Shown here piece after piece: positions 23,971 through 33,270 of a stretch of DNA of 64,000 nt. Positions within the stretch are counted from its first letter, which is position 1, and the number at the start of each line of letters is the position of its first letter. The notes under the pieces were generated by a model. It saw nothing but the letters and a program-made list of their open reading frames with translations. It had not been told where the DNA came from and made no database searches. The DNA is from Anastrepha obliqua (lineage: Eukaryota > Arthropoda > Insecta > Diptera > Tephritidae), in contig NC_072897.1 in the NCBI RefSeq assembly GCF_027943255.1, positions 38,476,044 to 38,540,043 of the forward strand, read 5' to 3'. The position numbers were made by a program, and so were the translations under genes.

Positions 23971-24071
23971 TGGCGATCCTGCCAGCTTGAGCATTGATTT
24001 TGCTAAGCTATTAAATGCAAGTTTCTTGCACAACCAAAAGTTAAGCCATTACAACCAAAAAATAGAAATAG

Positions 24072-24344
24072 ATGAACAACCAAGCTCAAGGGCCGCAACC
24101 AATCTCCTTGGAGGAATACAGGAGACGGAACGGCCTTAACAAAAAACCAAAAGAAGTTTCCATCCCAAAGGTGAGCAAGCCAAAAAGAAGAGGAGGCTAC
24201 ACCACCAGAATAAAGAGGGAAATAATCATACTTATCAGGGAGGTAAACCAGCAGCCACAACCATCCTGGGAAAAAGCTAGCGCAATCTGGGAGCGCGTAA
24301 CCCAACTGGAATTCGTGCTCCAGCAGAGAAAAGAAATTAAGTAA
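24072..24344 (+). CDS. Small basic ORF between PBS and gag, unit 3 (90 codons)
   Basis: Same 90-codon frame as 15728-16000 with one Ser-to-Ile change (IKREIIILIRE). No recognised domain. Confidence 0.4.
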   Translation: MNNQAQGPQPISLEEYRRRNGLNKKPKEVSIPKVSKPKRRGGYTTRIKREIIILIREVNQQPQPSWEKASAIWERVTQLEFVLQQRKEIK

Positions 24345-24736
24345 ATATACATAAAACACTGTGCATGATTGAATGCAGACAGTTAGAGTCTGTAAGAGTT
24401 AACCGCTCGAGAAAAAAATAATTTTCATTTATTTCTTTACATGGCAAAGTTAAACAACTTTGGCTTCTGTCGATTATATGTTTGCCTTATAAAAATTTGA
24501 CTGTAAATGAATAAAATTTACTTAGAAGGTCATTTTTATGAAAATTTTTGAATTGTTATAATATGTTAAATATAATGTGTTTACATAATGAATGAGTTAA
24601 CTTAAAAAAAAAAAAAAAAAAAAAAAACCAATGTAAAAAAAAAAAAACAAAATATATATCCTTACATTATAAATTATTACATTGCATAAATTATTTGATT
24701 TACGGTATAAGGTCCCCAATAGATAGTCTTTCAGAA

Positions 24737-24946
24737 ATGGGAAAAACCTTATCAAAAGTTGATAAACCCAATGCCAATGTAGTAAACGAAGTAGTCGTTA
24801 ATACTGGCTTAAATTTAATAGAAATTTGCTTAATTATAATCACAGTCATAACCTTATTGATATTAGCATTAAAATTATATGCTATGCATAATAAAAAACT
24901 AAAGAAAAAGTATATGAGTAGATCTAATGAATTAGACAAAATATGA
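24737..24946 (+). CDS. Small membrane ORF with myristoylation-like start, unit 3
   Basis: Intact 69-residue copy: MGKTLSK start, one transmembrane-like segment, basic tail, and stop overlapping the gag ATG (24943-24946, ATGA). Same protein as 4335-4544. Confidence 0.55.
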   Translation: MGKTLSKVDKPNANVVNEVVVNTGLNLIEICLIIITVITLLILALKLYAMHNKKLKKKYMSRSNELDKI

Positions 24947-25710
24947 ACAAATGGTCCGAAATTCATAAAACTTTACTGATAGAAAAGGAAAATTTCAAAA
25001 AATCGTTTAAATGTATCAATAAAAATATACAAATAAAACAGGAAACAGTTAAAAAACATTTAGAAAATTTAGTATTAGCATTAGAATCAATTAGAAATTT
25101 AACTTATATAAATTTCGAGCGACTTACAAAGGATCATCAAAAAGAAGCTCTTGACATATTTTGGCAACTACGAGATCAATTAGTAAAAGTATTAGCCAAA
25201 TACAACATTCAACAGGAAGTATCTCATTCGATTAATGAGAAAATTTCAATAAATATTATTGAAAACCTACCAGCTAATCTATTAACAAAGCTTGAAGCAG
25301 TTTCCTCAGAAACAGATTGTCCAATTACTAATTCAGAAATAGAGTCAGAAGAAGAAGGCGAAATGACACAAACAGTTGTGGAGTTTCTCAGCACGGCTGC
25401 AAAGCTAGTGACTGAATTCGATGGTAAACCAGAAAATCTACGGTCATTCTTAGATTCCTTAGAATTAGTGGAAGTGATCAAGGGTGAGCACGAAACTATT
25501 GCTGTTTCACTCATAAAAACAAAATTAAAAGGGAATGCCAGAAATCTCATACACACAGAAACAACAATCTCTGAAATAATCACAAAACTTAACAGGTCAG
25601 TTAAAGGAGAATCGGTAGAAGTATTAGCTGCAAAAATAATGAGTATCAGACAGAACAACAAACCAGCTAATAGTTATTGTAATGAGATAGAAGCTCTTAC
25701 AAAAACTTAG
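24943..25710 (+). pseudogene. mdg1/412-like Gag 5' fragment, unit 3 (255 codons open)
   Basis: As unit 2, with scattered single-residue differences, and cut off by the Helitron at 25730. Its reading frame ends at the same shifted stop before the A-run junction. Confidence 0.85.
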
Positions 25711-25729
25711 AAAATGCCTATATCACAGA

Positions 25730-28011
25730 CTAGCAAACCCGGCCCCCTTCGCTGGGCACACTAAAATAGAATAGATATGGTTTAGAACAGAAAATATAGG
25801 GTTTTCATATTATTTATTTCTTTATTCTTTATTCAAGCGCTTTGGCATAAACAATATTTTTTGTTTTTCTATTTGTTTTTGAGTAAATATAAAATATAAA
25901 TTGAAAATCAGGAAAAAAGAAGATTGTTTTTAAATTCCAAATCAACGCATATGAATAAACAATCGTCTTTTTTCCTGATCATCCATGAATTTTTCGTTTC
26001 AATTTATATGTTTTATTAAGCATTGGAGCTTTTTTAACCATTATCCATTTATATTTAAAAAAAAAAATGAAAAAAATTGTTTTTTCCACGAACACATAAT
26101 TTCATTCGGATTTCACATTAAATTCTCAAATTTCGTAAGAAATTATTCACTGTTCCAAAATCCACTCCAAAAAAATTCACAAACAATTTTTACATGTTGC
26201 ACTTACGTTTTTTCCTTATGGCATCCAAATCAGAAAGAAATATTGACACATTGTAATTAACACTGTCAATTTGACAGTTCAGTTCCGCCCCAAGCGTTAA
26301 AAAAGTAAGCGACATTATGGCTGGCTCGAAAGAACGCTGTACCCGTTGCCACTGCTCCGAATTACAACCAAACTTTACGAAACCCATTTTCAATACTTAC
26401 TTAACAATGTGCATAAGTTTGGTTTAATTCGGTGCAAAGACAGGGCGGGTCCACGTTTTGGCATATATTTCGAGACCCTAGTCATCAATAGGTATGAAAA
26501 TTACCCCGTATTAAAGCACTTATCAACAGCTTTCATTTGATACCTATATTGTACATACACATTCTAGGGTCCACGTTTTGGTCTCTATCTCGAGACCCTA
26601 GTCACGGAGCGAATGGAAATACTCTGAACTAAAGCATTCACCAACAGCTTCCATTTGATACCCATATTGTACATACACATCCAACGGTTACCCGGGTCCA
26701 CGTTTTGACCTATATCTCGAGACCCTAGTCATCAATAGGTATGAAAATTACCCCGTATTAAAGCACTTATCAACAGCTTTCATTTGATACCTATATTGTA
26801 CATACACATTCTAGGGTCCACGTTTTGGTCTCTATCTCGAGATCCTAGTCACGGAGCGGCATGAAAAATACTCTGAACTAAAGCATTCACCAACAGCTTC
26901 CATTTGATACCCATATTGTACACACACGTCCGAAGGTTACCCGGGTCCACGTTTTGACCTATATCTCGAGACCCTAGTCATCAATAGGTATGAAAATTAC
27001 CCCGTATTAAAGCACTTATCAACAGCTTTCATTTGATATCCATATTGTACAAACACATTCTAGGCTCCACGTTTTGGTCTCTATCTCGAGACCCAAGTCA
27101 CGGAGCGGATGGAAATACTCTGAACTAAAGCATTCACCAACAGCTTCCATTTGATACCCACATTGTACATACACATCCAAAGGTTACCCGGGTCCACGTT
27201 TTGACCTATATCTCGAGACCCTAGTCATCAATAGGTATGAAAATTACCGCATGTTAAAGAACTTATCAACAGCATTCATTTGGTACCCATATTGTACAAA
27301 TACATTCTAGGGTCCACGATTTGGTCTCTATCTCGAGACCCTAGTCACGGAGCGGATGGAAATACTCTGAACTAAAGCATTCACCAACAGCTTCCATTTG
27401 ATACCCATATTGTACATACACATCCAAAGGTTACCCGGGTCCACGTTTTGACCTATATCACGAGACCCTTTCTACCAATAGGTATCCAAACTATACGGAA
27501 ACCATCTTCAATACCTCCTTAACAATGTGTGTAAGTTTGGTTTAATTCGGTGCAAAGACACGGCGGGTCCACGTTTTGGCATATATTTCCAGATCCCAGT
27601 CATCAATAGGTATGAAAATTACCCCGTATTAAAGCACTTATCAACAGCTTTCATTTGATATCCGTATTGTACAAACACATTCTAGGGTCCACGTTTTGGT
27701 CTCTATCTCGAGACCCTAGTCACGGAGCGGATGGAAATACTCTGAACTAAAGCATTCACCAACAGCTTCCATTTGATACCCATATTGTACATACACATCC
27801 AAAGGTTACCCGGGTCCACGTTTTGACCTATATCTCGAGACCCCAGTCACGGAGCGGCATGAAAAATACTCTGTACTAAAGCATTCACCAACAGCTTCCA
27901 TTTGATACCCATATTGTACATACATATTCTAGGGTCCACGTTTTGGTCTCTATCTCGAGACCCTAGTCACAGAGCGGCATGAAAAATACTCTGAACTAAA
28001 GCATTCACCAA
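25730..28011 (-). mobile_element. Non-autonomous satellite Helitron C, broken at an inversion junction
   Basis: 3' terminus CTAG at 25730-25733, hairpins and A-tract as in the other copies, and about 13 satellite monomers (26437-28009). The 5' part is missing. In the middle of a monomer (GCATTCACCAA) the sequence switches at 28010-28012 to the inverted 3'-terminal portion of another copy, with AA shared at the joint. Confidence 0.85.
26437..28009. repeat. Satellite array of Helitron C, about 13 monomers
   Basis: Same two monomer subtypes, slightly more diverged (for example CACGATTTGG at about 27312 and ATATCACGAG at about 27455). It ends abruptly inside a monomer at the inversion joint. Confidence 0.9.
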
Positions 28012-28428
28012 TAATTTCTTACGAAATTTGAGAATTTAATGTGAAATCCGAATGAAATTATGTGTTCGTGGAAAAAACAATTTTTTTCGTTTTTTTTTTT
28101 TTAATATAAATGGATAATGGTTAAAAAAGCTCCAATGCTTAATAAAACATATAAATTGAAACGAAAAATTCATGGATGATCAGGAAAAAAGACGATTGTT
28201 TATTCATATGCGTTGATTTGAAATTTAAAAACAATCTTCTTTTTTCTTGATTTTCAATTTATATTTTATATTTACTCAAAAACAAATAGAAAAACAAAAA
28301 ATATTGTTTATGCCAAAGCGCTTGAATAAAGAATAAAGAAATAAATAATATGAAAACCATATATTTTCTGTTCTAAACCATATCTATTCTATTTTAGTGT
28401 GCCCAGCGAAGGGGGCCGGGTTTGCTAG
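28012..28428 (+). mobile_element. Inverted Helitron 3' terminal segment inserted in LINE-X
   Basis: A 417-bp segment equal to the reverse complement of 25730-26146. It ends with GGGTTTGCTAG at 28418-28428 and host T at 28429. It is the 3' end of the Helitron inserted in LINE-X; its 5' end and the LINE-X 3' half are at the other side of the rearrangement (527-2247 and copies). With 25730-26146 it forms a 417-bp inverted repeat with a 1.87-kb spacer. Confidence 0.85.
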
Positions 28429-30603
28429 TTTTCAATATAGGAAACTCCAACTCTCCTTTTCTTGTGAAGGGGATAATTGTGGTTTTGTTAGGGTTGACCG
28501 AGAGCCCCTCCTTTTTACACAATTCCCATGTTGCGTTCAAGGCATTTTGCATTAAGTCTGTTAGTGTCCTTTCATGATTGCCTTTTATTATAACAGATAT
28601 GCCATATGCATAATCAATGGTTGTAAATCCCTTATCGTTTAGGTGCTGCACCAAGTCATCAACTAGTAGGGACCATAGCAGTGGAGAAAGAACTCCTCCT
28701 TGCGGACATCCCTTTACTGTTGTTGCATTAAGTTGAGCTTGGCCTAACGAGGCTTTAATAATCCTCTGATTAAGCATTTGGCTTATCCAATGTGTTAGTA
28801 TAGGGTTTGCACCTCTTTTCTCGAGTGCTGTTTCCATGGATTTGTAATTTGCGTTGTCGAAGGCTCCCTCTTTATCCATAAAGGAGGGCTATTTCTTTTT
28901 GATTTAGAGCCTTTTCTATATTGACAACGAGTGTGTGCAGTGCTGTGACTGTGGACTTACCTTTTTGTTAAGCAAATTGCAGCTTATGGAGGGCTTTTTT
29001 GAAGATTACTTCTTCTCTTAGATGGTATTCAAGTAGCTTTTCTATTGTCTTTAACATAAACGACGATAGACTGATTGGTTTGTAAGATTTTGGAGAATCA
29101 GGGGGTTTGTTACTTCCCTTAGGAATAAATATTACCTTCACTTTCCTCCATATCTTTGGAATGTATTCCAATATTAGACTAGCTCTGAAGATTTTCACCA
29201 TGACTCGGATCAGTTCCACAGTGCCTTTGGATAGAAGTGCTGGGAATATTTCATACGGGCCTGGTGATTTAAAGGGTTTAAAGGAGTTAATTGCCCCCTC
29301 TACCCTTTCAAAATTTATGATTTTATTGACAAATGAGACCGTGGATCTCCGTTGATGGTGAGTTACCGTGTCTAGACTATTGTCTATTGGTAGGTCATGA
29401 CTTTTACAATCTGCGAAGTGAGTCTTTAGAAGAAGCTCTAGTGTTTCTAGAATGTGATGGCAATAGTTCCGTTTGGACCTTTTAGTGTGCCTATGGGACT
29501 TGAGTCACCTTTGGAGAGTGATTTTTGGATTCTATCCGTTGCTGGAGTATCTTTTAGATCCTCGCAAAAGTTTTTCCAAGAGTTTCGTTTGGACTCCATA
29601 AGTTCTTTGTTATAGTTAGTTAGGGATTTCCTATACTCGTCCCATTTATTTGTTTTCTTTGCAGTGTTGAATAGTTTCCTCGTTGCTTTCCGAAGTTTGT
29701 CAAGTCCGTTGTTCCACCAGGGAACACTCTTCGTGGAGGATTTCATTTTTAGTGGACATCAGTCTTGGTATGAGGCTATAATTGAGTCAGTCATGTCTGT
29801 TACTGCCTTTTCTAGCTCGTCTGTTGATGTTATTTTGCTTGCGCTGTTATTAAGCTTAGCTGAAAGACATTCGTTGTAACTTTTCCGGTTTGCTGTTTTT
29901 GGGCTTCTGTAAAATGTGGAAAACTTTACCACCCCATTTAAGTCAAAGAGTATGTGTTTGTGGTCAGACATTGAGTCCTCATCCGAGACTCTCCAGTTAC
30001 TGATCATATTCAAGGATTTGTTAGTAATTAGAGTTAAATCCAGTACCTCTTGTCGTATTGCGTTTACAAAAGTGGGTTTATTACCCCTGTTTACTACTGT
30101 TATGTTACTAAGTAATAAAAATTCAAGGAGTGACTCACCTCTGTTGTTTGCATTCGTGCTACTCCATGCCACATTGTGGGAGTTTGCGTCGCATCCAATT
30201 ATAAGGGTTTGATTGTGGGTTTGGCAATACTCCACTAGACCTCTGATTTTCTCTGGTGGTACTGTGTCGGCGTCTCCGGGGAAAGAAGCTTGGGCGATTA
30301 CGTACTCTCTCTTGCTTCCACCAAACTCCGCTTCGACCAGTATTGTTGATATGTCGCCATCCAGGAATTCTATATTATGAATGGCAAAAATTTAATGTTG
30401 GTATCTATGATTATAGCAGCCCTAGGTTTGACAGCGCTTTTGTCATAAATTACCTGTGTGTTTTGGACATTGAGGCCTTGATGACGGCCTCTGTAGATCC
30501 AGGGCTCTTGGATCAGCCATATGTTGATACCTCCGGCAAGTATTCTGCCAAGCTCAGTGGTAGCAGCCTTAGCATGGTGAAGGCTTGCCTGGAGGCACCT
30601 CAT
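28429..30603 (-). pseudogene. LINE-X ORF2, 5' half (endonuclease and RT palm), degenerate
   Basis: Starts MRCLQASLHHAKAAT with the APE endonuclease motif IQEPW. After a frameshift near 30370 come GCDANSHNVAW and SDHKHI. Then PWWNNGLDKLRKATRKLF, the RT blocks VKVIFIPKG and SYKPISLSSF, and GCPQGGVLSPLLW. At the catalytic site the sequence reads DYAYGISV where YADD is expected (about 28598-28615), so both catalytic aspartates are gone. Other breaks are near 29755, 29447, 29220 and 28970. The frame ends at the Helitron (28428). Antisense frames of 98-140 codons over this region are shadows. Confidence 0.82.
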
Positions 30604-31724
30604 ATTGTTGGTTGGTTTTCGGAGTCGTTGGGAGGACTTTCATCCTCTTCTTCTAACTCCACTGCCTCCATTTGGTGAACTAACTCTTCCGTCGTTATGT
30701 CTTCAGCTTTCAGTCTCAGGGTCACTTGGATGAAACGGTAGTTTACTCTACCATTGTACGCCTTCAGGGTGGCGGCTGATTTTTGATCTACCGCTACGAT
30801 TAGCGTTACGTTGGAGCCTCTTTCGGCTTTTTTTAGCAGGCGCCAGGAATCAACATTGAGACCTTTATTCTGCCCATGCACAAAGTCCAGTATCTTGGCT
30901 CTCTCAACTTTGAGGGAGTTGGGAAAGTACCCCACTGCGATCCGAGAGTGAGGAATTTTGGATTCCTCTGTGGCCCACAGTGTTGCACCTTCCCACGGCG
31001 ACGCATTTGAAATGGCCGCCTTGACCCATTCTGCCGATGTGCTCTCCTTACAGTGCAGGACAAGGTATCCTGCCTTGTAAGTAGTGCCCAAGAAGGCTGG
31101 TTTTGTGGCCATGTTTTTCCCCGTCAGTATTTTGTCCAACAGAAGTTGTTGGATGAAGTCCATTTGTTCGGTCGTCAGTACCGTATTAGGGTAGTCCCTA
31201 GCAAGTACTGCCAACCTGACTCCTGTTGTTACATCTTTGTATGTGGCAGTGGGCTGCCACTTTTTGCTTCGTAGAGCTGCGTCTTTCGATGTGGACGGAC
31301 CATCATCTTTAAGCCGGTTTTTGGCTGTTGCTTCGGGTGGTGTGTCCTCAACCGACCTTAGTCGTTTCGGCCCCGTCGTTGTTCTTGCGGTGTTTTTGGT
31401 AGTCATGGGCTCCAGCGCCTTAGCATATTCTTCTTCTCTGGTTAGCCCTTTTTTTGGGAAGTGTGCAAATCATTTCCTGCCCGCACCACTGAGCTTTTTT
31501 GGCTGTTCCGTTGTCGGCTCTTCGCCATCGGTGTTGTTCGGAGTCGTCTCGGCAGTTCTCACGCCTTCAACTGCGGACCATTCCTCCTTATTAGTTTGAG
31601 GCATGGTGACCTGTTCCTGTTGAGGTATGAACGCCTCTGTTTTTTGAGGTTTTTTGTTAGCCTCTTGGTTGAAGCCTTCTTGATCGCTTCCGCCATTTTT
31701 TGTTTTATTGCGATTGGTATTCAT
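30600..31724 (-). pseudogene. LINE-X ORF1 (gag-like), one in-frame stop
   Basis: ORF1 of about 374 codons that encodes the RNA-binding partner protein of the LINE. It is a Lys/Thr/Glu-rich N-terminus followed by a DUF4780-like domain (from about residue 150; blocks PAFLGTTYKAGYLVL, SRIAVGYFP and VNYRFIQVTLRLKAEDI). A single TGA (31470-31472) interrupts it, and the frame continues in phase on both sides. The C-terminus is acidic (VELEEEDESPP). Its stop overlaps the ORF2 start as ATGA (30600-30603), a typical re-initiation arrangement. The domain name is by recall. Confidence 0.7.
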
Positions 31725-32105
31725 TTTGTTCCCACTAGTAAAGGGGTTTATCGGTCACCTACGCCAGTGCCCCGGTAGCGCAGGAAGGCATTTTTAAAAT
31801 GGGGCCTCGCCAGGGCGCCCCAAGTCCGTATACTAGCGACTAGATCCCCCTCTAGCCAAGCATCCCTCGGCGTATGCTGTTTCACCTTGGATTGGGGATT
31901 TATACTTACCCAAGGAAGTTTACTCTTCCCGCCCGACTATATTAGCCAGGATCCCAACAGAGATATGACCGTGCTGGGGTATCCTGTTTCCAGTGGCCAC
32001 CACGAGGAGGAATAGTCGCACTTCCGATAGTCTTGCAGTTACGGCACAAAGTCCACGAAGGCTTTTGCGTTGTTCCGCCTACAAAGTTTGCCAGCAATGA
32101 CCACC

Positions 32106-33181
32106 ATGTCTATGTGGTTAACTAGCAACTTGTGTTTCGCGGCCAATGCCAAAATTAGGCGAATTGTTTAATGACGTACCGCCGGCGCAAATTTTTCGCA
32201 GGAATCCACGTTGTATTTTTTTGCGCAGCCCTCAATTGATCCGGATGACGTTTTAATGTGAAAACCTATTTACAGCCGATAAGATTTTTATGAGCTGGTC
32301 GATGCACCAAGTCCCATGTTGCGTTACCCACCAACGATTCATACTCTGCTCTCATTGCCTCTTTCCACCTGTCGGCATCTTTAGAGTCTAGCGCCTCACT
32401 AACCGTGCTGGTATTTTCAATAACAGAGTTCAGCATCTTCGGACCAGTCTCAGTATAACAAACAGACTTTTCTCGGCCTTTCTACACCTCCTTTACGCAC
32501 CAGTTTTGGCCTTCCTCACTTCCTCTTGTTATTACAGCAGCAGCCTCCTCGTAGCCAGACTCAGTTCAGCTCCTTCACGTTCTTCACGCTCCCTGCATTC
32601 GTCTTCACGATCGTCACGTCTGTCTTCGCTTACTAACTCTTCTTCCGCGTTACTTGGTTTTGCTTGAAGTTCAATAAAAAAATGGTTCTTCGTTGACTTA
32701 ACTGCCACTTAAATTTAATTGAATGACTTTTCAAAAAATATAACATCACGCGCAATTGCGATTTGATTCGTTTGTACGGCACAGTGGTTTGATGCCGAAT
32801 GCCTTTTTCACGTAACCAATTTTCAAACTGGGAGTTGACGAATTCTCTCCCATTGTCACTGCGAATCATTTTTATTTTGCGGCCAGTCTGCTTCTCCGCG
32901 GTCGCAGTAAAAAGTTTAAACATATCAAATGCTTCGGATTTTCTTTTTAAAAAATAAACTGCAGTATATCGCGAGTAATCATCTATAAATGAGATAAAAT
33001 ACGATGCACCGCCAATCGAATTCACACCCACCAAGTTCTAATACACTTTTTGTGTATACGCCGCTATAGTTCACGTAAGGCTTACCATGGATTTTGCATA
33101 CCGCGCACGTAAAGCATTCAATGTTTTTTGGAATTTTAAAGTTCAAACTATTTACCATATTCTTTTTTGTATGTTTATTTA
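32106..33181 (-). pseudogene. Copia Pol: GAG-pre-integrase end, integrase, RT N-terminal part
   Basis: From the right: KHTKKNMVNSLNFKIPKNIE then CAVCKIHGKPY (end of the zinc-binding GAG-pre-integrase domain). The integrase core follows with ISFIDDYSRYTAVYFLKRK (first Asp) and IRSDNGREF (second Asp), open from 33034 to 32633. Frames then break. The segment SEALDSKDADRWKEAMRAEY...NATWDLV (about 32310-32400) marks the start of RT. The last recognisable stretch, LLVNHIDMV (about 32100-32130), is where LINE-X inserted. Confidence 0.8.
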
Positions 33182-33202
33182 GGGTTAGGTTAGGTTAGGT
33201 GA
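33182..33202 (-). repeat. LINE-Y 3' tail, (CCTAA)n
   Basis: On the plus strand GGGTTAGGTTAGGTTAGGT marks the 3' terminus of LINE-Y. It has the sequence of the insect telomere repeat TTAGG but is only about 4 units long and sits inside copia, so it is a LINE tail and not a telomere. Confidence 0.75.
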
Positions 33203-33270
33203 AGTGGCTGTCCTACGACGCACCTAGGCCAGTTAGAGGCCCCTTGTGATACCACCGGAACTGTCCTATC

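Larger units (their letters stand above)
751..28011. repeat. Three tandem copies of a composite transposon unit
   Basis: Unit 1 is about 751-10650, unit 2 is 10651-18997 and unit 3 is 18998-28011. The order in each is LINE-X 3' half, copia RT/RNase H, copia LTR stub, mdg1-like LTR, PBS, small ORFs, gag fragment, Helitron. Units 2 and 3 repeat with a period of about 8348 bp and are almost identical. Unit 1 lacks the 2.1-kb hAT but has two Helitrons in tandem. Shared internal junctions (the same stops, the same truncation of gag by the Helitron) show that these are segmental duplicates and not independent insertions. Confidence 0.93.
28429..32105 (-). mobile_element. LINE-X, 5' half (ORF1, endonuclease, RT N-terminal half)
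   Basis: Minus-strand 5' half of the LINE whose 3' half is in units 1-3. Together they sum to about 5.2 kb, a full length for this type. The 5' end abuts TAACCACATAGACAT on the minus strand (32106-32120), one base different from the 3' flank at 2248-2262, so these are the two target-site duplications of one insertion in copia. Bases 31725-32105 are 5' UTR without a clear ORF. Confidence 0.82.

Noticed and set aside
751..28011. Tandem units as a pure assembly artefact
   Set aside because: Units differ by a hAT insertion, a 113-bp deletion, Helitron number and satellite length, so at least units 1 and 2 are real. Unit 2 versus unit 3 still deserves a depth check.
28394..28879. Host gene with an RT-like domain
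   Set aside because: The C-terminal residues after LKT are translated Helitron terminus, and the rest is LINE-X RT.
30256..30678. 140-codon plus-strand frame and neighbours (31237-31778)
   Set aside because: Antisense to LINE-X ORF1/ORF2, whose motifs are clear on the minus strand.
33182..33202. Telomere repeat (TTAGG)n
   Set aside because: Only about four units, placed between a LINE 3' end and its target duplication inside copia, so it is a LINE tail.
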